Origin: Camillea tinctor
Lineage: Eukaryota; Ascomycota; Sordariomycetes; Xylariales; Xylariaceae
Assembly (NCBI GenBank): GCA_022578605.1
Contig: MU394078.1
Coordinates: 1 to 64,000 of the forward strand
DNA: 64,000 nucleotides
Direction of reading: 5' to 3'
Made by a program: the position numbers and the translations under genes
The notes under the pieces: generated by a model
The model's database searches: none
The model's input: the letters and a program-made list of their open reading frames with translations, nothing else
What the model was told of the DNA's origin: nothing
Shown: positions 11,543-22,277 of the stretch, in pieces
How positions within the stretch are numbered: position 1 is the stretch's first letter
Layout: each line of letters starts with the position of its first letter

Positions 11543-13553
11543 TCATTTATCATCATTGCCATGGCCATCACTCAGGTCATCCTTCTTGCCCTCGTCAATC
11601 CACTCCTTGAACGACATGTCCGGCAATCCCTTCTTCATGCGACGCTCACGTGCGTTGAGATAATGGAAGTAGTCATCCTCGCCACGTTTGCACGAGTCTT
11701 CTTCAGCCTTGTGTGCGATGACGCCCGAGTACCGCTGGCGCATCTCGGATAGCTTGTACGTGCGGAATGGTTGTTGTCGTGCGATCGCGTGCACCTCCGA
11801 CTGCAGAGCGTACGGACAGTCGCGCTCGAGGAGATGTCGGTAGGCGGGGTCGTTCTGCGGAAGACGCCACTTCTCGATGTACTGGTCGTGCTCGTTGGTG
11901 CGCTCAGGCCAGGGAGTATGGGCAGTGCCGGTCGCAGAAGGGGAAGAGACAGAAGTAGAAATGGAAATAGAAGTAGAAGTAGAAGTAGAAGTAGAAGTAG
12001 AAGCGGTGGTCATAGTCGACGGACCAGTTCTAGGAAGATCCTCCATCTTCTCAGTAGTCCTCTGAAAATCAGTTGAAAGGGTGGCAGCTGTAGTAGGTGG
12101 TTGATCACCGCCATGATCAGCGCGAACAGCATCTTGAATGATGGGTAACTGGCGAAATTGGCGACACCACTCGTCTCTGTCCTTCACGAAGAGGTCGTAG
12201 TTGTATTGCTTGCGGTACTCAGATTGGCTCACGATGCGGAAATGGCGGCAGTTCTCGTCTTTGCTGCAGGTGGTATTGGTGCACCATTTACCCATCGGGT
12301 TTCCGCCAGGTATTTTTGGGACTAGGTGAATTTCACTTTCCGAGGAGGTGCTGGGCTCTGCAGCGGCTTCAGAGGAGGGATTCGGGGTAGGAGTTGTCAT
12401 GGTTACGGCCGCGGTCACTGTCACTGTCGTTGTCGTTGTCGCTATTGCCGCTACTGTCGCTGCTACCGTTCTGAGTGTGTACTAGAATGTTTCCCTGTGG
12501 AACTGGTGTTAGAAATCCCAATCTAGTATGTAGATAGGTGTCTGGGAAAAAATAACAAACCTGGCCGATGCCCTTACTAGTGACTTGCTGTTTCCAGCTG
12601 TCTAGGAGACTAGGATAACTTCCTCTGGCGAGATATGCAGGTCTTCGTAATTCGTCGAGAGGCCGAGAACAAAGGTCTTCAGCGAAGTGCAGATTGCTAG
12701 CGATGTTCTCGTGGATTTGTGTACCTGACGAGAGAAGAGCGTGGTAGGCTCGTGTCGCATAAGCAACGGCGCGAAACGAAAGAAACAAACGGCGGCCGCA
12801 CCAGCCTAGCCAAACTTCCTCTAGAAGAAGCAATGGGTCACGGAACCATGACTGCATCAACGCTAGAACCTTCAGCAAGTTGTTTGCGTCGAATTCAGTG
12901 ATCACTATACACCTCGTGAAGTTGCGATTCAGGTCCCAGGCCACTTGCGGGTGGAGAGGGTACGATGGCATGTTCGCCAGCGTGATCTGGATATAACGTC
13001 CGAAGACTTTATACTCGCGTGCATATTTGACATATCCATGCGCTTCTTTCCAGTCCACGAATTTCACGAAGGCCGTGTTGCCACAGACCTCGGCATGGTC
13101 AACACGGCCTCCTCGGACTCGTGACAGGATACTACGGATATCCGTACCTTTACGGATATTGTAAATAATAACACTGCGACACTCATAGGAGCTCATTTCC
13201 TGCTCCAGGCTAACAACCCCGTCTATCATGGGGCTATATTGTACCCCATATTGAAATATAGGGGGTACGATGCCAGTTTGGGCGCCACGCTCTGCGTTGT
13301 GGGTAGAAATTGTAAGTCTCTTCTCCAGATCACTTCCAAATAGGTGATCTATAACATCGCGATCCTCTGGGATCTTCGGTTGAGGTGGTGTTGCTGCCCG
13401 ATCACCTAGAATCTTCAACAGCTTTGGTTCAGGAGGTTGTACGATAGGTCCAGCTTGAGCTTGTGCTTGAGCACCACCATAGTTTCTGTCAGAAGAGATT
13501 GGGGTCGGTGCAAGTGGCTCCATTAGTCTCAATGGCAAGTTTCCATGCTCCAT
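11543..13553 (-). CDS. RRM-type RNA-binding protein, spliced or frame-disrupted
   Basis: Two long minus-strand frames appear to belong together. The first (open 13634 to 12369) contains an RRM-like fold in its middle: SVIIYNIRKGTD as strand 1, ILSRVRGG, then NTAFVKFVDW as the RNP1-like strand. This is the style of the fungal RRM family with an RGG turn. The second frame (to the stop at 11543) carries a short Cys/His cluster (KWCTNTTC, ENCRHF), a Ser/Thr microsatellite tract and a charged C-terminus (RERRMKKGLPDMSF). A GTTTGT donor at 12560 and a CTAG acceptor at 12482 (79-nt intron with a CTAAC branch) join them in frame to about 643 residues from the ATG at 13553. Two nearer AG sites would not give this frame, so the junction is uncertain. 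If unspliced, the second frame could start at the ATG at 12400. Confidence 0.5.
11955..12005. repeat. AGAAGT hexamer repeat coding a Ser/Thr tract
   Basis: A run of AGAAGT-type hexamers. Read on the minus strand it encodes alternating Ser-Thr, then Ser-Ile, within the C-terminal half of the RNA-binding protein. Length variation between strains would be expected. Confidence 0.75.
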
Positions 13554-13634
13554 TGGTCTCGATGATGAAGCTCCATGCTCTGATCCCTCCGTTTCTTGCA
13601 AATCAATCAAGTCTTCGCCTCCGCCAGGTGATAT

Positions 13635-14393
13635 CTAGTCGACGTGACGGATACGCTTTGGAGCATTGAATGACATGTCTCGCAAGTCTCTCTGAGGTTG
13701 GTCTCTCTGAGGCTGGCCTCTCTCGGGCTGAGAAGAAGGACCAGCCACGGTTGGATCAGGCATGAACTCTCTGGCAAACGCGTTCCATGGGGCCGCCATT
13801 TGTAGTCGTTCCGCATTGGTTTCAGCTTCCTGCTCAACACGAGCAGGACTGGCAGCATGACCATGATTGTCTCTGAAGCCGCCCTGGCGGGTCGTTCCGT
13901 TCAAGTCAATCGGAGCACTGTTCGGAATATAACCACATGTGTTGCCAAACCTATCCGCTCCATAGAGCTGTGGGGGTTTTCTAGCAGCATTGTCTTGTCG
14001 GCGGAGCTGATCAATTTCTTCAAGCTGTTCCTTAATCTTTTGGATATCTCTTGAGTATTTAGCAATCCCTTCCTGAAAACCTTCCAGCTGTGTGACCTTG
14101 GCTTTTAGATCTTTCACCATGGCGTCTATTACATCCGTGTCGTCTCTGAAGGTTTTCGAACAGATACGACATTTATGGACCAAGTGGGCTATTTGTGAAG
14201 CCAATTGAAACTTCTTCAATTGAAGAAAATCTAGCCTCGTCCTCAAGCGGCTTTCAGGAATGAATTCATGTTCCAGGGCGTAGTCGCTTTCTGAAAGCAG
14301 TTTGGAATATCGCAGAATATCCAACCTAATCTGTTCCATATTCACCCTGAAGTTGGAGCACTTCTTAGTCAAATTTTGATCCATGTTGGCCAT
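13635..14393 (-). CDS. Coiled-coil protein, upstream ORF of the RRM gene
   Basis: A 252-residue protein starting at the ATG at 14393 (ATG again two codons on). The first half is helical and charged: an N-terminal helix, CRICSKTFRD at about residues 75-85, then a heptad-like stretch (VKDLKAKVTQLEGF, IQKIKEQLEEIDQLRR) predicted to form a coiled coil. The second half is Pro/Gln/Arg-rich and ends with short repeated QPQRD units. No family is recognised. The TAG stop (13635-13637) is in the same frame as the RRM ORF that follows, and the frame reopens immediately after it. So this may be the N-terminal part of the same protein cut off by a nonsense mutation, by an intron I could not find, or by stop readthrough. 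Otherwise it is a separate small gene. Confidence 0.55.
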   Translation of the reverse strand: MANMDQNLTKKCSNFRVNMEQIRLDILRYSKLLSESDYALEHEFIPESRLRTRLDFLQLKKFQLASQIAHLVHKCRICSKTFRDDTDVIDAMVKDLKAKVTQLEGFQEGIAKYSRDIQKIKEQLEEIDQLRRQDNAARKPPQLYGADRFGNTCGYIPNSAPIDLNGTTRQGGFRDNHGHAASPARVEQEAETNAERLQMAAPWNAFAREFMPDPTVAGPSSQPERGQPQRDQPQRDLRDMSFNAPKRIRHVD

Positions 14394-14969
14394 GTGCCTT
14401 TTCAGAGAAAAGGGAAAGGTAGGTAACGTGAAAGAAAGGAATTGAAAGCTATGAAGTCCAAAGCGCCAGTGGAGCTATGGAGCGATGGCTTGAGTACTTT
14501 GGTTCTTTGAAGCCCTCTAGTTTTGGGAATTGTTGTGCTTCTAGAAATTGGTCAGTCAGTGATTGAAATTGAATACAAGAACAGAGTGAAATATGTTGAT
14601 AACCATGGGCTGTTGTACTACTTATGTTGGCTAGGTATACTCAAACATGTATAACGTAGGTGTGCACTAGTTGTAAAGAACACAATCCATAGTAACGATC
14701 ATGCTATACTGTAATGCATGTGTAATGGAGAAGGAGTGTTGGGATAAATGGATTAGGAACTGAATTGGGATAAAATTACCAGTTACTGTCGGATTGTATG
14801 ACTCAAACCAATAGCAATGTATAACTAGGACGTGGTTGTCTTGTAGGGTGTTAGTGGCCATATTGTAAGGGTGAATGAAGTAACATACACGTATAAAGCA
14901 GATAGGATGGGGTCGCATAGAGATCAAAGGGGAGGAGGGTGTGTTAGGAAGTGTTGGCAATACACATCG
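14394..14969. other. Intergenic or leader region of minus-strand genes
   Basis: AT-biased sequence without a supported coding region. It is the leader of the coiled-coil ORF and the 3' flank of the candidate micro-exon gene. Possibly both belong to one transcript. Confidence 0.5.
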
Positions 14970-16347
14970 CTAGTTGCGATGTTCATACATGTATGAATTA
15001 AGACGTGTATTTTGGTGTCTCCCATGTATCATGTATTGATGAGGAAAGTGCTTTTGGAAATCACTAGGGAGAGGGTATTGTACTGGAGCAATGAGATTAG
15101 AGTCGTTAAAGCAAGAGAGCACTTACCCTGGTATTTAGAATCCAATAAGTTGGCCTTATCTACAAAGCAGAGGCAATAAAAATCCTGCTTTCGCAAACGT
15201 CCAAGAGGCTCAACAAAGCCGGGCTGTTCTTGAAGAAACAATTGTATGGGGTAGTGTTAGGGAAGGTTATGTGTTTGGGAAATAGACAAGGAAGGATGTC
15301 AAGAGACTTCGTCAAGACCCAGCACAGATAGATCCTATGCTATGGGAGCTTTGGGGCTTGGGTTAGTATATTATTGCGCGAATGCAAGGAGCTTTTCAAA
15401 TAGGTGATGGTATAAAGGGAACATGGAGGAGACCGGAAAAACTTACTTGTAGGCGTGAAGACTGAATGGTGTAGCATAGAAGAAGGTCCGAACTGTCAAG
15501 ACTTGTAAATTCGTGTGGACTAGAAGGACGGGTAATGGGTGGTTGGCAGTAGATAGTAGGTAGTAGTGTGGAAGGGGAAAGAAAAGGGCAAGGGAAGGGT
15601 AAACATAAATACTGGGGTATGAAATAGAAGAAAAACGCGAAGCGAACGCGTAGTAACGTGACCACTAACAAGCTAAGTAGGTAAGGTTGTGTGTGAAATG
15701 TGTATCCGGGCAACGGCGAGCAGACATGGATATACAAACATACATAGCGTGTTTTGGTGTTTCTTGGTGTAAAAAATAAACTGGAAACTACATTGAAGAC
15801 ATGAAGACGAAGAATGAATGGGCTAAAATGTTGAACTTACCTTGGCTGAGGATTTCTGGGTCTGGTCTTTCTGCACGAGAGAAGACCGAGGAAGATGATT
15901 TTAAAGAAAAAGAAGAAGAAGATGGGTAGTTCCCTAGGATGAGTGGCAATAGAGAAAAGAGGTCAAAGTAGTAGCAGATGGTAAGAATTGTGGTGGTGTT
16001 GGTGGGCAAGTTCACCCTTAGTGGTTGCAGTATGCCTGAACACTGAAGATGGTCAGAGAAAATAAAACGATTTAAATGAATAACTGGAATAGAATACCTA
16101 TCTTGAAGTTGAACACTGCTGCTTTCGCGCTTCAGGTTTGTGGGTGTGGATTGGAAGAGGGAAAGAAGCTCAGCATCAGGGAAGGGCTTCGACTTCTTTC
16201 ACAGCTGATAGACCCGAGTTGATCTATAGTGCGAACATTGACTTCAGCACATCACAGTAGAGTACCTATGTCTGGAGATTCTACAATAGACAGCAAACAA
16301 TGGCTACTAAGTACATCCTGAGTACTTCCTAAGAATTGTCCCGCCAT
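14970..16347 (-). CDS. Candidate six-exon micro-exon gene
   Basis: Reconstructed from splice signals; no long ORF marks it. Exons, 5' to 3' on the minus strand: 16347-16266, 16115-16098 (18 nt), 15870-15841 (30 nt), 15461-15447 (15 nt), 15228-15127, 15082-14970. Donors 3, 4 and 5 are exact GTAAGT; donors 1 (GTACTC) and 2 (GTATTC) are weak. Every intron falls in phase 1, and the joined frame is open from the ATG (16347, context CCAATGG) to TAG, giving 119 residues. The three internal micro-exons are all multiples of three, so any could be skipped without a frameshift. The product has no signal peptide and no domain I recognise; it is Gln/His-rich near the end. Introns are 150, 227, 379, 218 and 44 nt, the last being at the lower limit for fungi. 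These exons might instead be 5' leader exons of the downstream minus-strand gene, or chance. Confidence 0.3.
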
Positions 16348-19300
16348 TGGCTGCCTAGGAGATGGAAGGTAGAGGGACAATAGCAACGCCTTGACGTCAT
16401 ATTTTGGACTTAAACCACTGATATTAGATGTTCTACATTGTCATTGGTAAATATGGCCTTCATGTCTTTCTCTAGATGTCACTATGGGGGAGAACCTAGC
16501 ATATAATGCGCTTAAGATCCCCCTATCTTATTCAATGGTGAACAACCAATACATTAACACTTGGGGGGTAGGTATTCTTATTCCTTTATCCTATACGGAA
16601 ACTTCATTGCAGGTCTCTTTTTGTTTCCATATGGATGGATAGACGTCTGCTGGCATAGTCCTGCACGCTAAAGAAGGATATTAATAACAATTAAGATATT
16701 CCCATTCCAGTGCAGTGGATTTGTTCCCAGTCCCAGATCAAAATTAAAAGGTTATTTATAACTACCTAGGTACTTTATTAGATATTTCGTTACCAATTAT
16801 AAATCTGGTTTGAACATAGAATTGTGTTTTACGCACTAAGGGGATATATTTTATCCTGAAAAGTGCTTTGATATCGTACTATGTTAATCGGTGTTCACAT
16901 GTCTATTTAACAATACAGTAGTGAACATCATGCAATGAAATCACTGACAAAGCTTCTTTCAAAGTGGTACTAATTGGTATTCAAAAAGGGGGTCACGTGG
17001 GCGTTGGTCTTCTGGGAGGACTAATGGGCTGTATAACCTTTGATCTTCTGTATGATATACATTGGGATTACACAGTCACAAAAAATGCAAGAAGTTCTAT
17101 AGGGTGCCTAAATAAGCAATAGATAAGGCGAAATTTGAGACATACATGTGTGTATATTGCTAGAGAGCCTTATTGAATAAGTAGAATGGAGTTATATTCA
17201 CTCTTATGAATTGCTGGCTAAAGGTCGTGCTGTTCTATCTATTTTTGATGAGCGACTAATAAGTTAAGAATATTACTGATATGAGTTCATGAGATTTGCG
17301 GTAACCATCATATTTACAACGTTAAGCGCTTAGAAAAACGTATATCATGTCAGAATGTGATATCCATGTACAGAATGACAGGCTCTCGGCTCACTAAGAC
17401 ATGATATTATGTCTAAAGTTTACCAGCCAAAGTTGAGTTGGACTGCTTACAGCATAGTGATATCTAATGATCATTATCTTGCTATAGAAAATGAGATTAC
17501 CAGGCTTGAGTTGTCCTCGATATTGATGACGAAGATGCTTCGTTAATGGAACCCTCCCCTTGCCAGGGTCTTTTCACCCTTGATCCAATGATATACAAAG
17601 ACCTAGAGTGATTGATTCTCCCGACCCGTGCAGTCCCTCCTTTTATACATCACACCCACCTCCACGTCCTAGGGGGCTCCACCGGATATGCCGGTTGTGT
17701 ATTTACAGACTGCATATTACAACCCCAAGTCCTCAATGCTGCACATGCCCAGCTTTGTGAAGATAAGATGTCATAATCTGCTCAGCCTTGATCTGCCCCG
17801 AGACCTAAAGGACTTTGCAGGTGGCTTAATCAATATTACCTGGTCAAGTCAAGTCATTTGCATTTGCGTACTCTCAAAGTCGTATTGTACAGCCAAAAAG
17901 ATCATTTTATAACAGGCAGCTAAGAGTTGTGGGATTCTGTGTTGCGCAACTAGCATGGAACTTTACGGAGTAATCTTTGCGAACTATACCTGCGGGCTGC
18001 GGGATTTGAAAGATGGTCGGGGTGGTGGCCAATAAGTAGATGAATATGATCTATAAATACTGCCGATCTTGAAAAAGTTCGCAAGGGTACCTTGAGATAG
18101 AAGAGAAAATAGAGAGCCTGGGTTCCTTGTTTCTAGTTACAGTTACAATGTACTTTACATCTATGCAACAGATGTGCATATTGCCTTCGACCTGTAAGAT
18201 AGGCAGCCGACAATGCCGATAAAGCAAGTGAAAAAAAAGAAAAAACGGGTAGAATAATAACAAAATTTGATTCAGCCTAAGTAACGCTTCTTGTCTATGT
18301 GTAAATATGAAAGGAAAAAAAAAAGAAGAAAAAAACAAGGCCCCAAAGGTCAACTGAGGGATTCCTAGTTAGTATTCGGATTTCCTAGCTGTCTTCTTTT
18401 TTACCCAACAAAGGTATATCTAGGTAGGCAGAGGACTGTAGGGCTACTGAGAGCTGAATATGCAGAGAACTAGCCGTTGGTTGCCTCACTCATTGCTCGC
18501 ATAGAAGGTCCTAATATGTCTATATCAACCCCAAAATGTGCTGCTGCGGGGGTTAAGGGGTAGTCAAACTATAGCGATAATCGCGCAACACCAGAAAAAA
18601 AGGGATCGACAAATGAGAAGAACGAATCATGGTTCTGTCTATAGGGTAAACTTCAAAACATACCCCTGCGCCGATCACATATCATAAACTGGTCTCACCC
18701 CAGACCCCCACGTTGCGATGCTTTTCAAGTATTCCGTAAAAACTGGACTTCTAGGGGTGTCTGCTCTATCGTCATCTGGTATATTGTCCTTTGACAAGGT
18801 ATCTAAATCTTGATGGTGAGTAGGTGGCAAGGCTACATTCGTCGGTCTCTGATCATTACTAGGTATACGGTGGCATTTTTCATTTCCTGCTGGGAATATA
18901 TGAGAGGTGGGAAGAGAGGGAAATACGCAAAACGAAGCCGACAGTGAATGCAGCAGCCGCCAAGAGGGCTGTATAGGGCGGACTGAGCGGACAGGGTGGG
19001 GTCGAGACTCCAAGACACCGAGATCTTGAAATAGCACATGGTGAAGTGGCGGGGAGCCAGAGCGCCGGGTCCTTAAGACATGATCGGGCAGTGTGGGATG
19101 GGATGGTAGATTACCGAGCAGCCAAGGACGAACAAATCCGGCGTGGACGGCGTTGGCTACCATTTTATTGCCCTCCAAGTCAGGGATCCAGGGCGATGGG
19201 AACACAGCAGGCTCAAGATTGGTCCGGAACCGAACTGTCGGGCAAAGATTACGGCAGCATGATCTGATAGAGATGGATGGTGGAACAGTAGGTCGCTTGC

Positions 19301-20197
19301 TATTGGTTCTACACCTCGAACCTCGGCAGCGGGGGATTGTGATGATAATGGTGGGTGTGTAAGTGATAAAGATGGTGGTTCAGCAGCTTTGATCTTCTCC
19401 AAATCTAGGTGTGTAGCTTAGTAAGACAGTAAGACAGTGGCGTTCATTGAAAAAAAAAAAAAAGAAGACATATAGGATTGATTAACGGGAGGGATGAGGC
19501 GACGCGGAAGACGCGTAGTTTAAAGATAGAGATATAACTTTTTTTTATTTTTGATCCTTCATATTCTCTCTCATATATAGGCCCTTGTTGAAATAAAAGA
19601 GGGGGGCTTAAGTAAGTGTAAGTAGGCAATTTGTAAAGTAGATAGGTACCTTTGATTAATTAGGAATACTATATAGGTAGGTGGTGAAGTGGTAAAGGAT
19701 AGGAATGAAGATAGAAAGAAAAAAAGAGAAAGAAATGGAGGCGTAGGTAAGTTGGAGTTGGAAAGAAGTACTAACTAGAGGAAGCCGGGTGTTCGGTATG
19801 ATGCTATTGCGAGCACCTCCCTGTGTACTACCTAGGTCATATCTCCTTCCACATGTAACATGAAGTGAACAAACAAGTTTCGGTTGAAAAGGAATAAGTA
19901 GCGGGGTACCTAGTGATCAATTTAGTGTTACATACATAACCTACTAGGTGGATAACTTCCAATTATGAAGTTCTAATCCATAAGTCTTAGGTTAGCACTT
20001 ACCTCCGGTGTAATGTTGTACAAAATATAACTAGTGTACATACAATGTACTACGACCCCCACAACTCCGCAACACCCCACTAACTCCCACCCTACACACT
20101 AGACTAACACTATTTTTAAGAACACCACTTAACCTAGCCCCTTTCCTCCCCGCGTGCCCCCACTTTGAGGAACTTGGGTAACCTACAACTCCATACT

Positions 20198-20215
20198 TAC
20201 ACCCTAGTGTAAGTT
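20198..20215. repeat. Short perfect inverted repeat CTTACAC..GTGTAAG
   Basis: Seven-base arms with a four-base CCTA loop. It shares the CTAGTGTA core with the palindromes upstream of the large GTPase at 49.6 kb. Could be a protein-binding site; not otherwise explained. Confidence 0.5.
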
Positions 20216-20548
20216 GAGCTGTTACACCTCCCGCTGATCTCCTTGTTGTTAGGTTTATTCTTTTTTTTTTTTATACACCACCTTGACCTCGCGTATCCTG
20301 GATACTGGATCCCTTTCTAGCAAATCAACTCCCTTCTAAATACAGCACAGCCTTGTAAATCCGTCATCATGTACCTGCCTACGCTTTGTATAACACTCTT
20401 GTACTCTTGTGCTCTTGTATTTCGTTGGTGTTGTGTATCTGGGCCACGACAACGATGACAATTACGACCATGACTAGCCAACACATGTCTTACTCGGTTA
20501 TCACTCTCGCCTCTTGACGGACCCGGCACGCGGAAGGATGAGAATACA

Positions 20549-20580
20549 CGAGACGGGACGAGACGAGACGAGACGAGACA
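20549..20580. repeat. GACGA/GAGAC pentamer run
   Basis: About six tandem units of a 5-bp ACGAG-type repeat with one variant (GGGACG). Simple sequence in a non-coding region. Confidence 0.7.
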
Positions 20581-21106
20581 AAACCCAACGCATGTACTAT
20601 GTAGGTTAGGTATGTACTACCTAGTACTATACATTACCTAGGTCTCCCCTGTCCCGTTCTGCCAGGGGAACACTTGGCACTCGTGACCGTGTTGTGCCCC
20701 CACGCTAGAAGCACTTGACGTCTTACATAGTAGTCTACCTCATGTAGCTCTTACTAGATACGTTATATACATTTAGACTTATCTACACTCAATTTACCCC
20801 CCTCCTAGTGACTCCTATTGAGACGTGTGAGTCTGTGGGCTTGCCAAGTCAGGGAAGGGGAAACAGCAATATGTAATGACTACGTATCCATTGGGTCCGG
20901 GCTAGGCTCAGGATTATGTCTCCGCCTCTCTCCCGCTTCAAAGCGAAGCAAACACGAGGCTGCTCCTTCCACCCCCTCCCCCCCCTTTTTTTCCCTTTTG
21001 GCTTCACATGGAGAAGGCGTTAGAGAGGCGCCATTGCCCATCTCGGACTAACTGACTCATAGCTTTCAAGTCAGCTCTTTCCTTTAACTATCTACTATAG
21101 ATTGGC

Positions 21107-21126
21107 ATATATATGTACATATATAT
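21107..21126. promoter_or_regulatory. 20-bp perfect palindrome in the aldolase promoter
   Basis: A perfect palindrome centred on GTAC with AT arms (ATATATATGT and its complement), about 210 bp upstream of the aldolase ATG. It could serve as a TATA-like or dimer-binding site, or form a cruciform. Function is inferred from position and symmetry only. Confidence 0.4.
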
Positions 21127-21338
21127 ACCATTACTTCCCCTTCCGACTTCTTTAACTAAAACACCAAGCCTCCCCATCTTGCCTTCTTCTAGCATATTAT
21201 ACTTGCTACTCACAACACTCCATTAAGCTTCACAAAACTTTTTCCTGTTTGAAGTAGAGAAAGAGACAAATCGTCACATCATACATACTCCCCCCTTTTA
21301 CATATCCTATACCTACAATCTTACAATAAATCAACTCG

Positions 21339-22277
21339 ATGACGACGCCAACGACCCAGTCTCGCCCTCTCCCCGACGGCGTGTATGTTCCAACGTTAGC
21401 ATTCTTCAATGACAAGGACGAAATAGACCTAGAAACAACTCAAAAGCATGCCATTTACCTTGCCGAAGCTGGTGTTGCCGGTCTTGTGGTGCACGGGTCC
21501 AACGGGGAGGCGGTTCACCTGAGCAGAGAAGAGCGTAGCCTTGTTATTCAATCGACTAGGGCTGCTCTCGACCAGTCAGACCATCACCTCATGCCACTTA
21601 TTGCTGGTTGCGGAGCACAGTCCACACGTGAAACCATCCAGCTATGCCAGGATGCTGCCAGTGCTGGAGCCAACTTTGCCATCATTCTACCCCCGGCGTA
21701 CTATGGTGGTCTCCTTGATACGGCCAAGATCATTCAGCATTTCCACGCTGTGGCGGATGCCAGCCAGATTCCCGTAATGGTCTACAACTACCCCGGCGCA
21801 TGCTCTGGTCTGGACCTATCATCTGATGCTATTTTGGAGATAGCAAAGCATCCAAACGTCCATGGTGTTAAGCTTACTTGCGGAAACACGGGGAAATTGG
21901 CCCGTATAGTGGATGGTGCAAGACCTGGTTTCTTTGTTGCAGGAGGAAGCGCAGACTTCATCTTACAAGGACTTGTAGTAGGAGGGCATGGAACAATCGC
22001 CGGAACCGCCAACCTGGTACCCCGAGCCTGTGTTCGCATCTGTGAACTTTATAATGCGGGCGAGTTGAAAGAAGCAAAGAGGCTTCAGGCCATCGTTGCT
22101 AAGGCTGACTGGATAGCCATCCAGACGGGATTTGTGGGCGTCAAAGCTGCGTTGCAGCTATTTAAAGGATATGGCGGGGAGCCCAGAAAGCCTTGCCAAA
22201 CGCCAACTGATGAAAGGATGGAAATGATTAGACAGGGATTCGGTGAAGTAATGACCCTAGAGACCGCTCTAGCTTGA
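21339..22277 (+). CDS. DapA/HOGA-family aldolase
   Basis: An intronless 312-residue TIM-barrel aldolase of the dihydrodipicolinate synthase superfamily, the usual length for the family. Visible motifs: GSNGEAVHLS (about 53-62) for the G-x-x-G-E substrate loop; VYNYPG (148-153) with the catalytic Tyr at about 149; and GVKLTCGN (176-183) with the Schiff-base Lys at about 178. Fungi make lysine by the aminoadipate route, so true dihydrodipicolinate synthesis is unlikely. 4-hydroxy-2-oxoglutarate aldolase, or a sugar-acid route such as L-threo-3-deoxy-hexulosonate aldolase, fits better; sequence alone does not choose. There is no targeting signal, so it is probably cytosolic. The start ATG at 21339 is followed by a short Thr/Pro-rich lead into the barrel. 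It stands alone between gene-poor regions, preceded by a CT-rich stretch. Confidence 0.88.
   Translation: MTTPTTQSRPLPDGVYVPTLAFFNDKDEIDLETTQKHAIYLAEAGVAGLVVHGSNGEAVHLSREERSLVIQSTRAALDQSDHHLMPLIAGCGAQSTRETIQLCQDAASAGANFAIILPPAYYGGLLDTAKIIQHFHAVADASQIPVMVYNYPGACSGLDLSSDAILEIAKHPNVHGVKLTCGNTGKLARIVDGARPGFFVAGGSADFILQGLVVGGHGTIAGTANLVPRACVRICELYNAGELKEAKRLQAIVAKADWIAIQTGFVGVKAALQLFKGYGGEPRKPCQTPTDERMEMIRQGFGEVMTLETALA

Larger units (their letters stand above)
16348..21338. other. Gene-poor region of about 5 kb
   Basis: No gene could be established. The longest frames are on the minus strand at 18675-19402: two overlapping frames of 81 and 176 codons, the first starting after a plausible TTACTAAG..CACCTAG intron end. 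They are Pro/Ser-rich and unrecognised, and remain only a possible spliced gene. Also present are ACCTAGGT octamers at 16764, 19830 and 20636, a GACGA pentamer run near 20549, and a CT-rich stretch in the promoter of the aldolase. Confidence 0.5.
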
